DNA of 64,000 nucleotides from Alentia gelatinosa (taxonomy: Eukaryota > Annelida > Polychaeta > Phyllodocida > Polynoidae). This document shows, in pieces, positions 41,651 to 54,450 of this stretch (positions are counted from its first letter, which is position 1; each line of letters begins with the position of its first letter). The notes under the pieces were generated by a model. It saw only the letters and a program-made list of their open reading frames with translations. It ran no database searches and had not been told where the DNA came from. Position numbers and translations under genes: made by a program. The stretch covers positions 46,730,723-46,794,722 of the forward strand of contig OX465584.1 in NCBI GenBank assembly GCA_950022655.1, given 5' to 3'.

Positions 41651-43688
41651 GGGTTCAATGTATGCACTGTATATTGTATCATCAAGGTATACAGAGATTT
41701 TCTGTAACGAGAACAGTCAGTGGTGGCCGTTATACATAGTCTATACCAAATTAATCTGGGAGCATTCTCTGCAAGTCTCCTTTCCATTCACCGATATGTT
41801 GTTGATGTACCACAATACTCTATTGGTGGTTCCCGACTGAATATTGGTGCCGAATAAAAAAAAGCGTTTGATTTCACCAGTGTGGCTCTTGGTTTTAGGG
41901 GGACCTTTGAATAGGTATGGACAGGCAGATTGCCTTCAAAATAAGGCACAAAGCCATTTTCCAAGAAAACTGAACCGAACAATTGAGTTCCCCTAAATGT
42001 ATATCGATGGTGCTTGCTACTGTACTTCGGTATCAAATGGTTGTTGAGGGTGCAGCATGTCCCTTGTTTTTCCTGCATTTACAGATCCATACCGATGAAA
42101 TTGTTCTGATAAAACCTAAAGGATCACTGACGAAATGAAGGTGTTTTAATTGCGTAGATAATTGGCTAATCACTAAATTAATTGGTGACCTTCAAATGTT
42201 GATTTACCGATCTGCTGTCGGTATGCTAAAGGAAATCGATCTATGGTTCTCAACGGTAGTCGGTAGATGTAGCACAGCTAGGCAAGGGTCAGGCAACGAT
42301 TAGTGAACCACCTCCTGTATATCATATTTTGTCACCGAAAAGTTGTGGTTTCTATGTTCTTAAATCGGTGGCCAAAGGTTTATCAACATGTTGATTTTAA
42401 AATCTGAAACGACGGAACTTTGGTAAATCGCGCTTGATTGGGTGGCCGACACGGGTCGAGGTATTACGTAATTCGCCTGAGACAAGTTTACCGACTTCTC
42501 TCCATATGGACGATAGGAGTAATAACACGCAATAGATCGTCCATGGAGGTCTCCTTCGTGGGGACTGTCTTTCTCAGCGAGAGTCAAAAATAAAACGTAC
42601 CCCAATATCCTTGTGCCTCAGAACAGTGCCCAGCTGACCATGACCTCTCACTACAGACTAAAGTAACTTATTCACCCACTGGTGCTTCACACATTTGGAC
42701 CATATAAAGTTGTTGTAAAAGTGACTTGTTGCCGATTCGATAACAGCAAATGACTCACAGACTGGATGAAAATCAAACCTTTGATGATTGTAAATTTCTT
42801 TTATTCATCAATGATTTATTCATCATTTGTGCCAAATGTTGAATGTATGCTACAGCTGCATTGAACTAATGGTACTGCATACACTTTCCACAAAATATCT
42901 AGAATCGCATCCCTATATTGCTAGACTGTAGATAAATTCATGGTTGCTTTCCATCCGTGCCAAACGACAAAGTCAACCATTCTGTAACCAGTAGGATTGC
43001 CACTTGGAATGCAATAAAACCAATTGGACTTCTGTTACGAGTTATAGGAACATACCACACCAGCTCAGGGTGCTATCTGAGCATTCCGCCTCCCAGGTAC
43101 CTGCAGTTAAGAAAAATCGTCTCTTAATCCGTGATTTAGTCAATTACTACTGGCCGACTATTCGCTAACGATCATCAGCTTAGAACCGCCGACGACAGAT
43201 CGGTAAATTGATTATGCAATAAGGCCACCACCAACTGCCTTGATCTATGACTGACAGAATCAAAGGGGTTTGAAACTGTCGGTGATAGTCATTGTGTTTG
43301 GGGACAATTCTGTAGGTATGGACATATTAAATACGGCAGAAACAAGGGATAACCAGTACCCTAACCGAATCTTAGATAAAATAGTGTAGTCTTTGGCCAC
43401 CACTGACCGACTTTTATTAGAACTCAATTAATCGGTGCCGTTTTCGTCGGCCAGTGGAAAATAGCATATACGTGCAGGCCACAGCCTCCGTGTTTACAAT
43501 TACCATGTTTATACCTTTACTTATCTCCGCATATATTGTTGTCAACGTGTTGTTGATGGGCAAATGGACTTTAGGAAGCAAATATAGCTTTATCTTTATG
43601 GCCAGATCTATAAAAACTTACATGGGAAATCCGGCTCTTTCTTTAGATATGACGGGTGAAGAGTGGGTATGAGCCACTTATCAGCCTT
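41651..43688. other. Non-coding, decayed MITE-like sequence
   Basis: Many CGGTAG, ACCGAT and CCGACTT words in both orientations hint at old foldback elements, but the ends cannot be placed. Confidence 0.35.
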
Positions 43689-43903
43689 GGGCCCAGTTTA
43701 CACCTGCCGATGATAACCACTAAATTTAGAATCTGGCACTTCAGATTGATTATTACACAGGAACCTTGAAATTGTGAAACGGGAAATATAGATATTCAGC
43801 CATAGTATAATCAGTGTTGACATTCAGGTTTCCATATATAATTGATTCTCAGGGATATCGGTGTTCACGTAACCAATAATCGATCGTCAGGTGTAAACGC
43901 CTC
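43689..43903. mobile_element. MITE, GGCCCAGTTTACACCTG family
   Basis: GGGCCCAGTTTACACCTGCC at the left end; GTCAGGTGTAAACGCCTC at the right end. About 215 bp, AT-rich middle, no ORF. Relative of 5046-5453. Confidence 0.6.
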
Positions 43904-44691
43904 AATGACTTGCAGTGGCACCCATAAACTATGCCGATATCTTGTTCTCATTCAGAGAAAGTATCGGACTGTTTCCCGTCGGCAAGCATAAACTCGGCCA
44001 TGTGCTGCAGAGCAGACCCACAGCTTGTGTACATGCTGTCCTAAAAATATTTTTTCATCACTACCTTTGTTCTCAGCCTTTACTTTCTGTAGATAATGAT
44101 TGGAATGGTTAGATAAAGCTTCTCTTATAGGGCACTGAATAGTTACTGGTTCCACCATCGCCAGCAAGAAAATCATGAGATAGTGCCACTGGATTTCGAT
44201 AATTATGAGAAGATGCTGAACTCCCTATAAATGAAATAATTTTTTACCAATCCATTCATATAACAATACCCATAGCTGGGTATATTCTGGGGGCATCGGG
44301 GGCAAGATGGCCACACAACAGCACGATAGCTATCTACCCTATACATATGTGAGAAGGTACAAAGCATTGAATACGATGGACGTCTTCGTGATGTATGCAT
44401 AGCGTGACCAATTGAGTTCCCAACCAACAGTACTTTTGATGGCTCTAAAGCGATGAAAAGCTAGTAGAATAGTAGAACGCTATTAGGAGAGGCATCCTCT
44501 GGTCAGGTTCTGAGTTGCAGGCCTCCATGAATACCCAGCCTGCGTAGCATGCATTGCTCCTACTGGCTTGTATTTCTGAGAGATTGGTCAAATATCTTCC
44601 TCACTGCTGGCTTTAACATCAGGAACAGCGGCTACTCAGTCAACCGTTTGGTAATGTGAACAAATATATATTTATCATAGAGATACTGCAG

Positions 44692-44830
44692 TCGATGGTT
44701 TGTGGACAGGCGGCCGAAAACCACGTGAAGCTGGCGCGTAGCAATACACAACCATTAGCGAATGTATTACGAATTTAGCCTTTAGTACCCTACAGAGCCA
44801 CCTGTCCAGAAAACTATCGTTTGTTGTATT
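44692..44830. repeat. CGATGGTTTGTAAAC foldback family, copy
   Basis: GTCGATGGTTTGTGGACAGG, AAACCACGTGAAGCTGGCGC and GTAGCAATACACAACCATTA; ends CCACCTGTCCAGAAAAC, facing the start. Confidence 0.5.
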
Positions 44831-46796
44831 TATGATCCATCTTTTCGAATGAATTAAATGTACATAGGAATTGTCAAGTATAGGGTTTATCATATTCGTA
44901 ACCCATGGTTAAGAAATGGGTGAGTCATATATCAATGCCTGTAAAATGCAGTCATTCTAGCCTCAGTTGCTTTATTGCCTGCCTTAGTATAGCAACGGCT
45001 GGATATAAATATTTCTAATTTTAGCTGTTGTTACTAAATATTTCAGACCCAAAGACAGTAATATTTGTGTCCTCAAACTCAGATTTCAGTCTGGTAATAT
45101 CCAAAATCCATATAGGAAAGGATGGGAAAGGGGAGATAGTAAAGAAAATTTGTTTTGGAGTTCCCACGCAGTTTCCACGCAATACCCCGTGCATCTCATA
45201 CCACCAGAGGTCAAAGTATGGCTTATGGGGCTGCCTAGAACTGCCTTCTCTATGCCGACAGGATAATTGCATCTTATTCTTGCGGGTAATATCCCCAATG
45301 AAGCGCATAAAGTTCATCAGGGATGGACACAAGAGCCAGATTGGTATACTGACACGACTTTCAGGGTTCAGTACCTCCTTCAGATGACTATCTTATCAAC
45401 TTCCGCCACAGACATAAGTCAGTTGGGGTAAGAATATGTCAACATGGTAGCATTCAGTGAATAACGAATTGTAAGTAGATTCCTCCATTTCGAAACCCTA
45501 ACCAGAATCAGGTTGCTTCAAATGTTGAATTGAAATGAAATTATTTCTGAAAATAGAATGTAAGAATTGAGACCAATGCGCTGATTCCAGATTAGGGTTA
45601 GTAGTGTATGAAATGGGCATTTGTGTCGACGAGGGTATTCGTTTAATGATATTCAAACTCCTTCACATATTTTGCGTTTCCACATACAAACGAATACGCC
45701 ACTGATTGTGTGAACCCTGTCAAAAATGACGGTCAGTTGTCCTCCTTGAGAGCTTGTCTTTGATAATAATCATTGGCCTCAAAAGTACACATTCTGTCTC
45801 CACATGACAACCGATTATGTGTTCCATATGCACCGATTCTTCAATAGGACCCGATGTGCCTGAATAATAACCGTCCCCATATTAAAACAGAAATCTGTGG
45901 CGGTGAGAGAAAACGCTGTGTCAGGCAAAAGTGAAGATGGTCAACGACCGATTTTGCGTCACTGTTACAGATTCAACCTGGTATAATTTCGTCGGTGGCC
46001 TCAAAAGTCGGGCGGCGGCGCGATATTGCGTAATATTAATGATAACAATCGTTTAACCTTTTTGTTGACTGTTATTATACATAAAGTATCAGATATTCGG
46101 TCGACAGTACTAAATGCCATAATCGGTAGTCATTATCGGCAGGAGGAAAGGCCACAATAGACAATCGTAGCCGATGGTAGGGCGTCCATAAGTGTTGAAT
46201 GAAGTTGACCCACACCATCCCTGGGCATGCATGTATGCACGAGCCTAGATTATCAAACGGACACTTGGATTAGAGCTCGATATAATTCAATCTGCGAATT
46301 TTCAGTTACATTCCTGTCATTCTGGAAGATGTTATATAGCACACAAAGTTGCAGAAGTCAATAGTCATGATCACACCTTTCTCCCTCTCTCATTATCGGT
46401 TTGAATCTCCAATACTGCATCACAAACTCTTCTGTCTCATCGAACAATTTCTCTTATGCAGTCTGTTAACCATTTGGCCTTAGATGTACATCACCTAAAC
46501 AGTAGCTTCTGCGAGCTATAGGTCCACATATGTAAATATTGCTTCGTCTGAGGTGTGTACCCGTTCAAGACAATATATACGATTTTGATCTTCATGGCCG
46601 TATTTTCTGCGTAGGATATTGCGTAGCATCCACTTCTTGCAAATTAAAATTATCGAAGAAAAGACAAAATGGCCGCCGTTCTTCTCATGTACTATTTTGC
46701 AAGCTATCGACTATTTCTTACGTATTCTCCTATTAAATTACAACTATTCGTATCATCCTTGGTAGCGTGATGGGGTATAAAATAAATACACAATAC
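44831..46796. other. Non-coding
   Basis: The longest frame (45,028-45,387) follows a TATTTCAG acceptor-like site but is open on both strands and has no donor or domain that I trust. 46,187-46,235 repeats a GCGTCCATAAGTGTTGAATG block also seen at 25,183-25,230. Confidence 0.4.
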
Positions 46797-46917
46797 TAAC
46801 TGGCTTCAGATAAAAGCGGCCGTAATCTCCCGAGGGCTAGACACGTAGATATTTCTAGTAAAGTCTAGTCCGAGGAGATTATGATCACTTTTACCTGAAG
46901 CCAGTTAACACTGTATT
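46797..46917. mobile_element. Hairpin element, copy 3 (diverged)
   Basis: Arms TAACTGGCTTCAGATAAAAG and CTTTTACCTGAAGCCAGTTA; the interior keeps CCGAGGAGATTA-like strings. Flanked by AATAAATACACAATAC and GTATTTAT. Confidence 0.65.
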
Positions 46918-47452
46918 TATCTTTCAGCGGTGCAAGTTTGAGTTTATAAAGAAAAGACAAAATCACTGCCGGTCCTCTCACGCAAGGGACTTATTTATTC
47001 CGTATTCCCCGTCCTATACAGGGTGAAGATCTCCATTATCTTCGTCAGCTGAACTACAAACTTACTATATAGGTTCAGTATGGAGACTTCGCACACGATG
47101 AAAAGACAAATCTTGAAATTTTGAAATAGTGTTATTTGAAAAGTTTAACCTCGACTACAAAATTCCCTTAAATGATTTAGATAATTTTTCTATCGACCTT
47201 CGTGGTAACCCGTTCTCTATCGTATTTCCTGTTGCCTCTTCCGCCCGGTAGCATCCGTTGATGGACTAATTGCCATAATTGGAAGATGATTGAGCACTGT
47301 CCTTAATTAAAATACTATGACCCTTTGGCCTGTTGTGAGACATAAACATGTTTACCTCAACGGTCATCTTCCGGCTTCAGCCTGGTTATTATCAGGGAAG
47401 CTTTAGATGCCCGCAGCTTTCCTACGAAAAAGATTGAAGACGACCAGATGCA

Positions 47453-47818
47453 TTACAATACTGGGAGCTGTTTCAAAACGTGGGTTAAGTCTATGGTTTT
47501 GAAACAGCTCCCAGATGTGCCATATCGTAGTGCAACCCATGATGCATCTTTTTCATCAGTAGGTAGTGCAGTGGTGTGGATTGTAGACCTTGACCGAACA
47601 ACCTGATCTACTACTACTATGTCATCTTTCTTTCCGCTGTAATACAATTTTCTATTGAGAACATTTATGATACGCTCGCCATGCCAAATTCGTATTAGTG
47701 GACACCCCGTTTCAGACGAACTTCTACTGAGATAAACATGTCTATAAAAGGCCGCCCACACCATCGCCGATTCTGGCTCTGATAGCTCTGCAATCATTGC
47801 GCGAAACCTTCCAGACAT
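47453..47818 (-). CDS. Hypothetical 121-residue ORF ending in a hairpin
   Basis: A minus-strand open frame from ATG 47,818 to a stop at 47,453. The middle (ETGCPLIRIWHGERIINVLN, then KLYYSGKKDDIVVVDQVV) has a protein-like composition, unlike other short frames here. A TATATAAAAAC box lies about 55 bases upstream. The last 19 residues are encoded by a perfect 19-bp hairpin, so the natural 3' end may have been lost. It may be an exon or transposase remnant. No family is recognised. Confidence 0.3.
   Translation of the reverse strand: MSGRFRAMIAELSEPESAMVWAAFYRHVYLSRSSSETGCPLIRIWHGERIINVLNRKLYYSGKKDDIVVVDQVVRSRSTIHTTALPTDEKDASWVALRYGTSGSCFKTIDLTHVLKQLPVL
47461..47514. repeat. Perfect 19-bp inverted repeat
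   Basis: CTGGGAGCTGTTTCAAAAC (47,461-47,479) and its exact complement (47,496-47,514) around a 16-base loop. Confidence 0.9.
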
Positions 47819-48159
47819 TTCATATGTACGCCACTGCGTAAATGCATGTATGCGATGTACATTGACATGTTTTTATATACAAACATCCACATTGCACGCC
47901 AGCATATGCAACATATACAGATGTGTTTTTCCACGGATATAGAAGCTTAATGGCTGTATTTGCCACCAAGCATATATAAGAAGAAATATTCTGTGTGCAA
48001 CATGTATACGCTGGTTGTCTACAAATCATATATGTTTGGGGTATATATATATATACATGTTTACATGTCTGCTGATGAAAAATTTAAAAAGTTTGCCACC
48101 CGACCACCCTGTCTCTCCCCTTCAATTTCTGACCACCCATCTGTGCTATAGTGTTGGTA

Positions 48160-48240
48160 GAGTACACTCCCTCCTTCCCTCCATCCCTCCATCCCTCCCC
48201 CCTCCCCAACTCCTTCCAGGCTCCCCACAGCCTTCCCCCT
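48160..48240. repeat. CT-rich low-complexity tract
   Basis: CCCTCCATCCCTCCATCCCT-like repeats. Confidence 0.8.
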
Positions 48241-49039
48241 AGACTGGCCTCAGTCCCTGTGTCCTACCCCTCGACCCCTTCTGAGTGACACAGGGACTGG
48301 TCTCATCCGTAATCGGCCGTGTAGACTGGCGCGTTTTTGCACCACACTCCCCAAGCAGAGGTCTGGCTACTGGTCAGGATATCTGCTGGGAGATTGATAC
48401 CCTCTCACTTTGATCTCAATCGAGACATAGTCAGGAGTAGGCGAAATATATTGCTATGACAACACAGGCGGCCAGGGAACTGGAGGAGGGGAGGGGGAAG
48501 TGGTAGAGGGAGGTATAGGGTTACAGGGAGTAGCTTGGGGTGATAAACAGGAGATTCTGGTCAGAGTGGACAAGTATTTGATTCATGGGCCAGTCAGAGA
48601 AGGACACATACGATAATGAATTGTATTCCGATTATCTTTAATCATTTATTGAATGTTCATAATCGAAGACTTGAGCAAGTCTACCTTCCCCCCAGGGTGT
48701 GTTGCCGGAGGACTCCAAGTCCTCTGCTTACACACGTTATCAGAGTATTGTCTATGGTTAGGCGGGCACATGGCTGTGTGCAGAAGGGTGTGAAAGCGGT
48801 GGGTGTGAAAGGGCCGTTTGCAGCAGAGGTTATGGTGGCGGCGGCATTGGCGGTGGTGTTAGCGGCTGTTGCGGTGGTAGGGTGTACCTGCACTAATGCT
48901 GAAGTCATCACCCATGATTCTGATACCGACCCCAACCCCGACCCCGTCCCTGACCCTGAGCCTGAGCACGAGCTCAAACCAATTTCTTTACAGTCCCCTA
49001 AAGCCTTATAAGGGGGGGGGGGGATATCAAGAACCCTGC
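48241..49039. other. Non-coding or unsupported ORF
   Basis: A 131-codon frame (48,616-49,011) has an Ala/Val-rich stretch and a DPNPDPVPDPEPE tail, both from simple GCGGTG and GACCCC repeats. A 13-base G run follows at about 49,011. I do not call a gene. Confidence 0.4.
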
Positions 49040-49285
49040 AGAAGAGTGGTGTTTTGAAAGTAAAATCTTTAAAAATGAACCGTTAATAAAAACGAAAGAA
49101 TGCTTGTTTTATTGAAGGTAATTAATCAAAATATACTCAAAGGGGTTATAGAAAGATTGTTTTAATAAAAATTGATAATATAATATTGTATTTTCCATAA
49201 ACCATGGACTTGGATGGTTCGTGGCAAATGGAATAAAAACAATAGTGGTGTCCCCTAGGTGCAGAGATCGGAATTATTGGATATT
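49040..49285 (+). repeat. Dispersed repeat, copy B
   Basis: Partner of 29,140-29,380. 49,508-49,533 downstream holds a GTAGCAGGTGGACGCCCAGC end of the GGCGTCCACC family. Confidence 0.6.
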
Positions 49286-50000
49286 GGCTTAATTACAACA
49301 GAATCAGGCGTATATATGACATCAGGGTTTTTCGCGCTGTGAATTGAATTCTCAGTCGGAAATCATATTTCATTGGGAGGTCCAACAAAATCGTAGCAGT
49401 AGACCACACTTCTATTACTGACAAACCGATTTATTTGTCTGTTTATCATACAGACCTTCCCTATGTGTCTACAATTTTAAAGTTATATTTACATTATCAG
49501 GTATACATCAGCGTAGCAGGTGGACGCCCAGCCTTATTCGAAATTATTGACATTCTTAGTTCCCTAGGAAAAGCCTCAGTTGTATTTCAAATTTCTTTAA
49601 TACTCCCCAATCTTATAAACTCGTCAAACAAGTCACAGTTGATGACTATCTTTTCCATGACACACTTTGTCAATTTCATTGCCCCTCCAACAGCTTTTGG
49701 TTATTACTCTCGTCTGGAAGATGACTAACTCTGCCTGCAGCCCACGGCTAGGACTGGTCGAGACTGGTATACGGCACCCTTTGATCTCAGCTACGTCGCC
49801 TATTGTTACCGATCATAACTTTTAAGAACTAAAAATAAGCAGAGTCAACTATTTCTGAATACGATAGCTACCCAACTATTCTATAAATCCTATTATCACT
49901 CATTGAGACTAATGTATAGTAAAAGATCGAATCAAAGCCTGAGGGGCTATCTACGAATTACCTTGATGGGCGACGTTCTAATCAGGGTCAGTGTTTGATC

Positions 50001-50204
50001 TGTTGGGGTTTGATGAGGATTTTGTAACCTATACATTTTCGGAAAGCTTGGAACCCCTAGATTTCAAAAATTGATGTTTACAAATTTTCACGCCATTTTT
50101 TGGCGGCCATCTTGGATTTTTCCTAGATGGCCGACATTGCAAATCTAGGGGTTCTAAGCTTTCCGAAAATGTATAGGTTACAAAATCCCCATCAAACCCC
50201 AACA
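50001..50204. mobile_element. Foldback MITE with 64-bp arms
   Basis: Arms 50,001-50,064 (TGTTGGGGTTTGATGAGGAT...) and 50,141-50,204 match at 62 of 64 positions. Inside, GGCCATCT and AGATGGCC form a second inverted pair. No ORF. The high arm identity suggests recent mobility or gene conversion. Confidence 0.8.
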
Positions 50205-52079
50205 AAGCTTAATTATCTAAATGATGAATCTGTCGCTTGATCATACCCTGCTATACAAAGACTGTACACTTACTGTAATCTATTTGTCCACACCTGTAAT
50301 TTTCATTCGAAATTTACAGAAATTTAGGCTAATATTGTAGTCACAACCACACTAATGACACAAGACTTGTTCAATGTGATCGCCTGTGTTAGGAAAGGTA
50401 AGCCACTTTACCAAACACTGTTGGCTTCTTTTGTTATTCATATCTGCAATGCCTACCTCTGTAAGGACTTACCCTAGAACCTCCGCTAGCTATGTACAAA
50501 AACTCATGCTTCTTTCATTAAAGGTACAACCCGGTGCTATATCTGTCCCACTAATCAAGAGATTACTTCCTTGGTCACAAGAAGCAGTGTAGAAAGCAAC
50601 ACTGACAAGTATGCAAATTTACAATCCGTTGTTATATCCATAAGGGTTCTTGGTATAGATTAAAGGGGCTTCCAGTTAATTATATACATACACAACATGC
50701 CCGATATAGATCCATATTACCCCTGGTATTAGTTTCCCCATAGCAGCAACATTGTTAAAAATACCCAACGTGTGAACCACATAAAATTAACAACGATCTT
50801 GCTCTCAATACTATTACACGCAGGTAATTTGGATTACATGATTGTTGTTTCTAAATGGCTACTGTTTACGGCCCTTTCACTCCTGAGAATGCCTGGAGGT
50901 ATTCCACTGGTGGATCCGGATTAGAATGCAGGTTTATGTAGGATTAGATTGGCATCACCTTTGTCTCCACTCTGTTAACACTAAAAGGTTGGTTGGGTTA
51001 TCATATACGGTATCTGCGGTGTATGCCTCCAACCAAGTAATTTTGTTCTATGTATACTCTGAATATATTTGATAGGCATAGGTCAAAAATGATAAAGAAA
51101 CAAGATTTATGTTCATTACATGTATATTTTGGGGGAAAAAACACAGAGAAAGGAAATAGGGAAATGGTCTTGCCTCGTGAAATTACTATACGATCATATC
51201 CATGACATGTTAGTCACCCTGCCCTCTAATCGGTTTCTTCTATAATATGTAATCTAAATGAGATGGATTGTCCTGTCTAGACGTTATGTATTAAACATGC
51301 CCTGAGTTGCCCTCCCTCATCCTCGGTGTCTCGCCAATCAGTAGTGATGAAGGTCGGGTCATTTAGGAGGATTTACGATGACTGTTCCAGACACGAAAAC
51401 CCACCAGGGGCCTGTTGAATAACCTATACATACAAAAGAACAAGGTACAAGGAACCCTCATATGAGGGATTATCATTTAATTGTTTTCAAGCTCGTTCGC
51501 TAAGACCGTCCTACTTGAACAAAGAGTAATTATAAAGTGATAATTCCTAATAGACGAGATATGAAAACGATAGAGTTTGGAGGCATGAACAATGATTTAA
51601 TATCGATACTGACATCCCGTAATTCTAAAACCTTGCTTGGAAGAACGACACTTGTACATATCGAATGCAATAAAAACTTAAAAAAAAGGCGAAATACCTG
51701 AACATGTCTGATGCAGTATTTCCCTTTTCCCCTAATTGACTATCCGGAAAGCTTCCACATGTCCATTAGACCTGGTCACGATAGGGATGTCCGAGGACTG
51801 GAAGTCAAGCCTGAGATGCTTTCATACCTGCTCTTCACAGATGTCACCAAAAGGTTAAGTTGACAAGGGCAATGCTCAGTGGCATTTTGGTATTCATACC
51901 TGTCAGCTTTGAGTGCATCTTATGGCATGCTCTAGCTAGCACAGAGTAGTTATTTATTAAATAGAGAACCCTGGTATTTAGAGGAATTCCAACGTTCTTC
52001 TGCATACTCACTGGACCCATGCTGTGCTATCTCATTATTGGATTCGGATTGTATTTATGTATGTATCTATGTATGTAAT
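50205..52079. other. Non-coding, nothing recognised
   Basis: AT-rich. 51,400-51,520 holds CAGGGGCCTGTTGAATAAC plus AAGGTACAAGG, also seen at 34,710-34,800, a dispersed repeat of unknown class. Confidence 0.4.
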
Positions 52080-54146
52080 GGGTCTATTTTTCAAAACCTG
52101 CATTTTCCCTGCCCAAGGGGAGAAAATTACACCAAAATAAAAACTTCACAATAACTCCTAAATTCATATATTTCTATTACCTATAGATATTTACCTATCA
52201 CAGGCAATTTATTCGAATAACTTCTGAGTAGATGTCATGATTTTATGCTAAATTAATGACAACCATGCTTAATGTGTTACGTCCGATACCCCTTAGAAGT
52301 CAGAATTTTTTGGAATTTCTTAGTTAGCAGCACTAACTGGTCAAACAAATACCAAAATTTAAAACAAGGAAGCTTATATATACACCTATATAACATCCAC
52401 AAACCACAAATGTAGATATGTCAGAAAACGTATAACAAGGGCTTGATTTTTGTCCAAGTAAGCAAAATGCCTAGCTGTTTGGTGTACTTTCATAGAACTA
52501 ATTATACATATAGCCTTTCTTTTTACTTGATAGCTTCAGAAACACACCAATATGACATTTTGCTAACCTTATGCATTGCTTTAGAGAAAATCATAAAATT
52601 TCTCATGTACAAACTTTATAATATGCTTATCTGTCAGGAAAAGACATGCCTTTTAGGGGTGTCGGACGTAACATATTTACCATATCAGTACTCAAATAGC
52701 ATGAAATATAGAAAATAAGGGCTTTTTAATCATAATAAGTTTATAAATCCTTTCAATATCACTACCCTATTATATAAGCACAATTTCCTCAAGAAAAATA
52801 TGGTTATGACATGTTAGTCTTAATAGTATCAAATTATCAACTTTTTTCTTCATTTCACTCAGTAGTTCAAGAAAACACACATATATATGTTGCTTGTATA
52901 AAGATGAAATGATCAAAACTAAGCACCTGTATATCTTTTTGAATTTCCTGGAATATGTAGAAAAGGCCTAAATACTCTTGCAATATCTATAACTATATTT
53001 CTAAGTGGTAAAACAGGGGTGTCGGACGTAACATTATTTCCTTAATGACAGCACTACAAAAACCAGCTTGTAGACATAATAATTGATATGATCTGCTTTA
53101 AAAAATCGAGAAGTACCTGTTTAAACATAATTAAACCTACATGAAAGAAACTAAACACATTCACAAATGTTTTTTTATGAGTGCTGGTGATTCATGAGAG
53201 GGGTATCGGACGTAACACGTTCAAGAAAATTGAAAAGGGGACTCATAGTGGACTAAACTAATAGATGCCAATAGAAATAACAGCAGTTGAATCTCAACTA
53301 GTAGACATTCTGACATCTTATATAAACAATATGACCTGCCAAAAGCATTTTCTTTGCTGTCTATGCTACAGTGGGGTGTCGGACGTAACATGGGGTGTCG
53401 GACGTAACAAATGCATTTTGTGTCCTCAGAGGTGTAGATGAAATGATTTTTGAAAAAAATCTTATTGTGCCTTAAAGCCCACATATAGTAGTAACAAATA
53501 GATGAGGTTTGCTTTTGAGGAAATGGTTACAGGAACTATAATTATGTTTTATGTAACTGTTACGTCCATGACCCCTCTTTTTTGGAATTTCAGTTTGAAC
53601 AACCAAATTGTGGATATCACACACTTAATTTGATGCAAACAAGTTTAAACTTTAACCATTGTAAAGAAACATGTTTCCACACAATTTAAAGGCAAACAAG
53701 GTGTACTTGATCTTTTAATTATAATTGTTTCAGATATTTCAACAAAGGGGTCATGGACGTAACACTTTTCATTTGGAAAATTTTCCAACCATATGACTCT
53801 CAGAAATATTTCTATTTTTCCTTCTTTTATAATATTTCCCGAAACCATTATGCTATAGGATATTTTGGTAAATCAGTTTTTCTACTACATTACTTTATAA
53901 ATTTATGTCAACACTTTGTTCATCAGTAATAACAATAAAGAATGGGAAAACTAGGAGGAAAAAAAAGTTTTTCTAAATTTTCATCAACAAAACCCATGCG
54001 TACATATGAAAAACCTATATTGGAATGATAGATCTCGTTAAGACACGTCTATTGATATGAGAATTATAACTGTAAGTTGAATATCAAGAGTGGTATCCCT
54101 GGAAAATGGATTTTTCCCAAAAATGCAGGTTTTGAAAAATAGACCC
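52080..54146. mobile_element. 2.07-kb TIR element with an 18-bp motif array
   Basis: 27-bp perfect inverted ends beginning GGGTCTATTTTTCAAAACCT (52,080-52,106 and 54,120-54,146). Between them the motif GGGGTGTCGGACGTAACA or a close variant occurs eight times. Plus strand: 52,656, 53,016, 53,200, 53,373, 53,392 and 53,747. Minus strand: 52,275-52,292 and 53,558-53,575. The rest is very AT-rich and not conserved between motif copies. No transposase ORF. Both ends abut GTAT-type microsatellite, so any target duplication is obscured. The G-starting TIR is compatible with Merlin or Mutator-like families, but this is a guess. Confidence 0.75.
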
Positions 54147-54232
54147 GTATGTATGTATGTATGTATGTATGTATGGATGGATGGATGGATGGATGGATGT
54201 ATGGATGGATGGATGGATGGATGTATGTATCT
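54147..54232 (+). repeat. GTAT/GGAT microsatellite
   Basis: (GTAT)n then (GGAT)n with interruptions. A short GTAT tract also precedes the left end of the neighbouring element (52,051-52,079). The minus-strand IHPS frame is an artefact of this repeat. Confidence 0.9.
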
Positions 54233-54328
54233 AGAGAGAGTAGTTGATGGTTCTGTGGATATATAAAACATTATCAGTTTGATACCGAAAATCTAAAACA
54301 GATATCAGGAGGATGTGAACAATTTTCG

Positions 54329-54450
54329 ATGGTTTTGTAGACAGGCGGTCATAAACCACGAGAGGTTGACGCATTATAACATTGGAGCATTAGCGAGTGT
54401 GTAACGTAGTTAAGATTGAGTGGTTAGAGACCCATGTGTTCACAAAGCTA
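54329..54450. repeat. CGATGGTTTGTAAAC foldback family, copy
   Basis: TTCGATGGTTTTGTAGACAG, AAACCACGAGAGGTTGACGC and GAGCATTAGCGAGTGTG, in family order. Confidence 0.5.

Noticed and set aside
41454..41840. 128-residue ORF
   Set aside because: It lies wholly in a diverged tandem/MITE repeat; the frame is by chance.
45028..45387. 119-residue frame after a TATTTCAG site as an exon
   Set aside because: Opposite strand is open too, no good donor, no recognisable domain.
48616..49011. 131-residue ORF with a hydrophobic stretch and DP repeats
   Set aside because: Composition comes from simple GCGGTG and GACCCC repeats; no promoter, splice or homology support.
54147..54232. Minus-strand ORF with IHPSIHPS repeats
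   Set aside because: It is a translation of the GTAT/GGAT microsatellite.
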